Assembly: GCA_041581635.1 (NCBI GenBank)
Contig: JBFICW010000053.1
Location: forward strand, 1-10,207
Source: Porticoccus sp041581635
Lineage (GTDB): Bacteria; Pseudomonadota; Gammaproteobacteria; Pseudomonadales; Porticoccaceae
DNA length: 10,207 nt
Reading direction: 5' to 3'
Shown here: one piece after another, positions 7,401 to 10,207 of the stretch
Layout: every line of letters begins with the position of its first letter
Position numbering within the stretch: the first letter of the stretch is position 1
The notes under the pieces: generated by a model
Seen by the model: the letters and a program-made list of their open reading frames with translations, nothing else
Database searches by the model: none
What the model was told of the DNA's origin: nothing
Position numbers and translations under genes: made by a program

Positions 7401-7764
7401 TTTGGGAACCAAAAGTTTCACCACCTTCAGGCGTTAACGTGGAGTCAACAACCTTGTGGCAACTATCATCATTTTCTGAATGTATTTTCCAGTGCCCAAT
7501 TTCATGGGCAATTAGAAATGCTATTTCAGCGGCTGAGATATCATTTCGGACTACAATTTGCTGATATTCACGGATTAGAAGAGCATCCGCACCGCCTAAA
7601 ACAGCATCAGTTGGACTAGCTAGAGATATCTCAATATCTTCTGCTTCCTCAGAAACGATGACTTCAATTAGCCTGGAAGAACAGATACCTGATGTAGCTT
7701 CTTCTGGAAAATACTGTTCACGTAACCGTTGTGCTTCAATCCTAGCTCTTTGAAAAGGGGTCAA
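4447..7764 (-). CDS. ImmA/IrrE peptidase - UvrD helicase - AddB-like Fe-S fusion
   Basis: This 1105-residue multidomain protein begins with an ImmA/IrrE zinc peptidase: HEIGH (87-91), and E133 within the AELQANLFARELLLP segment as the third ligand. A UvrD/Rep superfamily 1A helicase follows: Walker A GPGTGKT (220-226), VDEYQD (426-431), VGDARQAIYRFRG (453-465), HGSKGLEYE (771-779) and YVALSRA (825-831). The C-terminus (from about 888) starts LCPRRFYYDYI and ends with C897 plus C1094-x2-C1097-x5-C1103, the iron-sulphur pattern of AddB and Cas4 nucleases. Where the catalytic aspartate and D/E-x-K should be (about 995-1025) no suitable acidic residues remain, so the nuclease is probably dead. 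The start is TTG at 7764, since a stop lies three codons upstream and GAGGGTGA (7771-7778) is well placed. It follows the previous gene by two bases. The peptidase may act on a partner regulator, triggered by the DNA state sensed by the helicase; this is inference. Confidence 0.9.
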   Translation of the reverse strand: MTPFQRARIEAQRLREQYFPEEATSGICSSRLIEVIVSEEAEDIEISLASPTDAVLGGADALLIREYQQIVVRNDISAAEIAFLIAHEIGHWKIHSENDDSCHKVVDSTLTPEGGETFGSQKVEAYGARERAELQANLFARELLLPRDVATSLYKAGMGCRDIHQKLGLPLELVRLQLLDGLLLPPPQLSLEPTKELFSPTDEQDAAAQSTSQTSLVVAGPGTGKTATLLLRIKHLLNQGVKPSEILVLTFSNRAARELVDRLLYLGVNDAHEIWVGTFHAFGLEFLRKNHDQFGLRSNFGVADKLAQIAVLEPHIYGMSLEAFNPLGDPLDLLNDVVTTIQRAKDELADPVSFAKAVDASAANTTSEILTKQRDLVKLYRTYDSAIRASGSLVDLGDLVMLPAKALNDDYERFNASVGQFQHILVDEYQDVNRASAELVKALAAHAKSLWVVGDARQAIYRFRGASMRNVLRFQDDFPNYHQFSLNENRRSYEEIIKVFEHTGRNKNPLQGVLPLDDILPARGTSGVKPVHVTCKDEDTVVGEVVARIKTLHRQGVSYRDQVVITSTNKTCDLIADVLNASGVPALHLGNIFERPEIKDLLTLLQLFVDRSGSGLIRVSQFPGFGIHNEDVDMLVNLLRETRPEPLSWLNQPPPGLSESSYAAIACWRTILEGLSATQSPWEVLCTLLLDRTTFLSPHLSGDSMPDITRRMAIWQFMYYLRAPDGCNHFQTVASFSRRLGRQLRLREDYGLRIPPPEANCLDAVAVLTIHGSKGLEYEAVHLMDTDAYHFRASKDSTLLPSALLASVAPVENFEAESEASNKLYVALSRAQRYLLIYESTGHYNAECVTAVKEAAHLFEQQEGTHKHSRQGGADLLAANAVLPPVDMSGLIVYRLCPRRFYYDYIRRLTPDVGLHPASRIETAVIHDLFTPQSANPSNISSNEVTRVLSSLDVDATSLSYLKTYADKLFAHGHRWLGMSSGMSPDPIRFSFQGMELQISPHRVISSGKTTRLGFIRAQPPSHKALQLKQLRWVLKQLANSYRGLYFSGEILTLSTGESLSVAPYTRLTNDVFASSAQQLFEGDFSANTGCQACARCRHFAYCPA

Positions 7765-7766
7765 AT

Positions 7767-8414
7767 TTATTCACCCTCATCCTGTAAGGCCAATAATCGG
7801 CTCTTTTCTTCATCTGAAATTGAGAGTGAACGTACAGCGCCGCCCCAAGTTTCTTTGATAGGCTTAATAGGCTTTTGTTTACTGCTATAACTACGCGAAA
7901 CAGTTTCTGTAGACTGTAGAGCTTGTTCCATCACGCGAACAGAAACCTTGAGGTACGCCGCTAACGGAGCCAGAACCTGTGCGGGGACATCGACAGCACG
8001 ACTCAATATTTTCTGTAACAACAATGTCTGCTCGCCCAAACCTGATGCGTTAGAAGCCCTTCGCAAAGCAGCCCCACCCTTTAGAGAAGAAAGGATAGCT
8101 TGCACATTACTAATGGAATCACTTTGTTCTTCAACATCATTATCAAGGTTGTCAAGTTCATACATGCGATTAAGAACAACACTCTGCAACCTAGACACAT
8201 TTTCTTCCCTAACCATGGACTCGCTATTGTTCTCATCGATCTCAGGAGCAGCATCATAAATGCTCCAAAGAGCTGCAAACTCCATAATATCCTGGCGAAA
8301 TCTTGGATAGGTTTCGCAAGCCTTGATGAGCTGCTGAAGTGTAGGTTCTTTTTGCTCAAGAAAAAGCTCATCCAACACTTCATCTAAATTTAACCGCCGA
8401 CCGGTATTGACCAT
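7767..8414 (-). CDS. Unknown acidic protein between sigma factor and peptidase-helicase
   Basis: I do not recognise this 215-residue family. It is mostly helical and acidic: an N-terminal helical pair (8-55, containing TLQQLIKACETYPRFRQDIM), an acidic linker (57-100), a second helical bundle (103-168) with VDVPAQVLAPLAAYLKVS resembling part of a helix-turn-helix, a basic low-complexity stretch (172-188), and a C-terminal segment with TWGGAVRSLSISDEEK. There is no membrane segment. It starts at ATG 8414 behind a very strong AGGAGGAG (8423-8430), two bases after the sigma factor stop, and ends two bases before the peptidase-helicase start. Position suggests an anti-sigma factor or repressor, and therefore a candidate substrate of the downstream ImmA/IrrE domain. 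That role is inferred from context only. Confidence 0.75.
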   Translation of the reverse strand: MVNTGRRLNLDEVLDELFLEQKEPTLQQLIKACETYPRFRQDIMEFAALWSIYDAAPEIDENNSESMVREENVSRLQSVVLNRMYELDNLDNDVEEQSDSISNVQAILSSLKGGAALRRASNASGLGEQTLLLQKILSRAVDVPAQVLAPLAAYLKVSVRVMEQALQSTETVSRSYSSKQKPIKPIKETWGGAVRSLSISDEEKSRLLALQDEGE

Positions 8415-8416
8415 GA

Positions 8417-9124
8417 TTAAGTCTCCTCCTGAATTTTTTTCAGGGCTGAATTCTTATAGTAATTAATAGCTCTAGTTGTCACCCCAAGGGCAGATGCTAT
8501 CTCCTTCACTTGCATCTCTTTAGAAAACAGCATAACCAGGGTTATGTACTCGTTTGCAGTAAGTAAGGTCTGCAACTTCCGAATCTGCTGTTCGCAATAC
8601 TGTCTGGAGGACACGATATCCTCTGGGTTAGCAGAGTTGAGCATATCCTCTGTTGTCAATTCAGCTGAACTGTCATCACTTTGGAGGGACATTGCCTCAA
8701 TATTGACCTGCTTTAGACGCTTATTAGTCATTAATTTGCGTTGAAAATCGATTGCTCGACGCTTGAAGAGCTGTCCAAAGGCCCGCTCTGCATGGATCGC
8801 GTCCTTTTCCTTGGTCAAAAGACAGTTCCACACCTCAGATGCAATTTCATGACTAGCATCATCCAAATTACCTATCAGCCCAGGGTAAATACAAGCTTTG
8901 CGAGCGAACTGCCTTGAGCGTCTTAATAGACGTTCTGATAGGACGTTGCTTAGGAACTCGGCTCGACCCCTACTCCCCTGCTGACGAGCACACCGGAATA
9001 AACGAAAAACCTGCTCATCCGACATATAGTCGGGCTCATTTCGCCAGTCAGTCTTGCTCAACTTGTCTAATAGTGTTTCGTCAGATAAGGCTTCTAACTC
9101 TAAATCAGGACTATCTTCTTGCAT
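8417..9124 (-). CDS. Sigma-70 family (ECF-like) RNA polymerase sigma factor
   Basis: This 235-residue protein is expected to bind core RNA polymerase and direct it to a particular promoter class. Residues about 55-132 fit region 2, ending with FGQLFKRRAIDFQRKL, where -10 recognition residues lie in this family. Residues about 183-232 fit region 4, with LTANEYITLVMLF and the helix-turn-helix VKEIASALGVTTRAINYYK. The acidic linker (149-170) matches the usual gap between the domains. About 50 extra residues precede region 2. The start taken is the ATG at 9124, with GGGA seven to ten bases upstream; a TTG at 9136 would add four residues. It is the first gene of a three-gene operon. Sigma factors of this type commonly work with an anti-sigma protein encoded next door. 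A phage- or transposon-type helix-turn-helix regulator is a weaker alternative. Confidence 0.78.
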   Translation of the reverse strand: MQEDSPDLELEALSDETLLDKLSKTDWRNEPDYMSDEQVFRLFRCARQQGSRGRAEFLSNVLSERLLRRSRQFARKACIYPGLIGNLDDASHEIASEVWNCLLTKEKDAIHAERAFGQLFKRRAIDFQRKLMTNKRLKQVNIEAMSLQSDDSSAELTTEDMLNSANPEDIVSSRQYCEQQIRKLQTLLTANEYITLVMLFSKEMQVKEIASALGVTTRAINYYKNSALKKIQEET

Positions 9125-9187
9125 CGTCGATCCCAATAATGTCCATAACGTTTTCTGTCTCCCTCCCTCTACTGGAACCTAAATCGT

Positions 9188-9221
9188 AGTATCAGCAACA
9201 AATCGGAAACTGTTTTGTCAA
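9188..9221 (-). promoter_or_regulatory. Possible promoter elements ahead of the sigma-factor operon
   Basis: On the minus strand a consensus TTGACA (9216-9221) precedes a GATACT box (9188-9193), but they are 22 bases apart, longer than the usual 16-18, so the pair is doubtful. The hexamer GCAACA, half of the bilA palindrome arm, occurs here at 9195-9200 on the plus strand. A purine-rich GGGAGGGAG lies downstream but is more than 20 bases from either start codon and is unlikely to be the ribosome site. Confidence 0.25.
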
Positions 9222-9248
9222 AAAATTCACCTCTACATACACATCCCA

Positions 9249-9267
9249 CCATTACTATTAGTTATGG
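9249..9267. repeat. Imperfect palindrome across the stop codon of the EEP gene
   Basis: Read on the plus strand, CCATTACTA and TAGTTATGG are reverse complements around the central T (9258) except for one mismatched pair. The stop codon of the nuclease-like gene (9258-9260) lies in it. The word ATTACTAT (9251-9258) also occurs in the left-end inverted repeat (24-31). It could be an operator, a recombination site or chance in AT-rich DNA; there is no T-tract to support a terminator. Confidence 0.4.
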
Positions 9268-10207
9268 AACCCCGCCTTAAAGTCGCCCCAGACGGGAAAG
9301 TGGTCTGATACCATTTTGCTTGATACAGTATCGATGCCCCACTTACCGGTATAGTCACCAATCATCCCGCTAGAGATCAGGATGCGATCATAGGGGCATG
9401 CCGAGCTCGTAGAGACGTTGGTATCTGCCGTATCTGGAACGACCCACTGGTAGTTAGTCTGAATGGGCGTGCCCGCGAAATTCCCAGGGGAGGCGTAGTC
9501 ACAACCGCCATTGAAATCACCCAGCGCCACAAAGTCATCTTCACCCACATAGTGGTCCCTGGCCTGTTCAATGACGGTATGGAGAGCCTTAATTTCCTGG
9601 ACAGCGGCTTCTGGCCGGGTGTGAATCGTCACCAGAACAAAGGTCAACCCCCCTTTCACGCTGCCGAATCGGGCGATAAAAGGCTCCCGCTGGAACAGGT
9701 CCTGAGCGCTATCATCGAACAACGCACCGTCATCCAGGGCTTTCACCGTCTGTGTGTTGTAGTAAAAGGCATACTGTTCCTGGGAGGACTGGTCATCAGG
9801 CTGCTGCCCTCCCCGCTCGCTCAACAAAAACGCGTACTGGGCACCATCGCTATTGATAGCGTCCAGGAAGAGACCCGGTACCGTCTCGTGGATGTCGGAG
9901 ATTTCTTGTATCGCCACCACATCATAGGCACGGACAATCGAGGCCAACTCAGCCATGACATCAGGCTTACCGGCCTTGGTTGGCCCAAAATCTTTAATGT
10001 TAAAAGTGGCAATCCTGAGGATACTGCTGGTCGACCCCTCGATATGTTCAGACCAGCTTTTCGATACTCGGCCGCGAGTGCCATTGGGCAGCTCAATGAC
10101 ATAGTAGTGTGGAATTGAGTCGATATAGGTGACCGATTCACCCTTGGCCAAGTGGCCTATGATCGTGTCACTGTTGAGATCACGCACATTTAGTTGGGTT
10201 TTCACCC
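9258..10207 (-). CDS. SH3-like / DNase I-like (EEP family) nuclease, 5' partial
   Basis: The 3' part of a gene whose start lies beyond the right edge; the frame is open to the last base, so the GTG at 10205 is not a reliable start. Numbering from that codon, residues 4-50 (LNVRDLNSDTIIGHLAKGES..., ending near GTRGRVSKSW) fit a bacterial SH3 domain. Residues 62-311 fit the endonuclease/exonuclease/phosphatase fold: N69 (ATFNIK), E101 (VAIQEIS), H195 (TIHTRP), D230 and N232 (LGDFN), D273 (YDRI), and D301-H302 (SDHFP). All catalytic positions are present, so it is likely an active metal-dependent nuclease or related phosphohydrolase. Such SH3 proteins are usually exported, so a signal peptide is expected upstream of the window. 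GC is clearly higher than in the other genes (33 of 60 at 9481-9540), suggesting it is a flanking chromosomal gene rather than part of the defence cassette. Confidence 0.85.
   Translation of the reverse strand, partial: VKTQLNVRDLNSDTIIGHLAKGESVTYIDSIPHYYVIELPNGTRGRVSKSWSEHIEGSTSSILRIATFNIKDFGPTKAGKPDVMAELASIVRAYDVVAIQEISDIHETVPGLFLDAINSDGAQYAFLLSERGGQQPDDQSSQEQYAFYYNTQTVKALDDGALFDDSAQDLFQREPFIARFGSVKGGLTFVLVTIHTRPEAAVQEIKALHTVIEQARDHYVGEDDFVALGDFNGGCDYASPGNFAGTPIQTNYQWVVPDTADTNVSTSSACPYDRILISSGMIGDYTGKWGIDTVSSKMVSDHFPVWGDFKAGFHN

Noticed and set aside
3811..9136. Shared MGSTM peptide at the extended N-termini of the E2 and sigma proteins
   Set aside because: The codons differ, and both stretches contain the GGGA/GGGGAG ribosome site of the downstream ATG; the resemblance reflects that purine run rather than homology.
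9110..9143. Short reading frame from the ATG at 9143 overlapping the sigma start
   Set aside because: It ends after about ten codons, has no ribosome site at a suitable distance and no recognisable peptide, so a leader peptide cannot be supported.

Overview
The window reads as a defence-type accessory region of a Gram-negative bacterium, probably a gammaproteobacterium. That assignment is an inference from codon use, moderate GC, strong AGGAG-type ribosome sites and the gene families present; the sequence holds no rRNA or taxonomic marker. No tRNA, rRNA, CRISPR array, transposase or integrase is visible.

Layout from left to right. (1) A plus-strand gene (21-1064) encodes an unfamiliar protein with a PD-(D/E)XK nuclease-like signature. 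Its start is poorly defined and lies inside a near-perfect 28-base inverted repeat (9-36). (2) A tightly coupled minus-strand operon (4325 down to 1088) encodes a complete bacterial ubiquitin-like conjugation pathway, in transcription order: a two-domain ubiquitin-like protein ending in glycine (bilA), an E2-like protein (bilB), a JAMM isopeptidase (bilC), an E1-like adenylating enzyme (bilD) and a small membrane protein not expected in a canonical Bil operon. The composition and gene order match the Bil (bacterial ISG15-like) anti-phage system. (3) Directly upstream on the same strand is a three-gene operon (9124 down to 4447): a sigma-70-like factor, a 215-residue acidic protein of unknown family, and a 1105-residue fusion of an ImmA/IrrE-type zinc peptidase with a UvrD-family helicase and a C-terminal Fe-S module that looks like a decayed AddB/Cas4-type nuclease. 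(4) At the right edge, on the same strand but distinctly more GC-rich, is a partial secreted-type DNase I-like (EEP) protein with an SH3-like N-terminus; it is probably the flanking chromosomal gene.

How the parts may work together. The Bil proteins are expected to activate (BilD), transfer (BilB) and remove (BilC) the ubiquitin-like modifier BilA; known Bil systems modify a phage tail component and so spoil new virions. The sigma / unknown protein / peptidase-helicase operon looks like a sensing and regulatory cassette: ImmA/IrrE peptidases of known systems cleave a repressor, so the fused peptidase could cleave the 215-residue protein and free the sigma factor. Whether that switch drives the Bil operon, whose 121-base leader contains a perfect 9-1-9 palindrome, is a hypothesis. 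Every gene lies within a few bases of the next except at three breaks: 1065-1087, 4326-4446 and 9125-9257.
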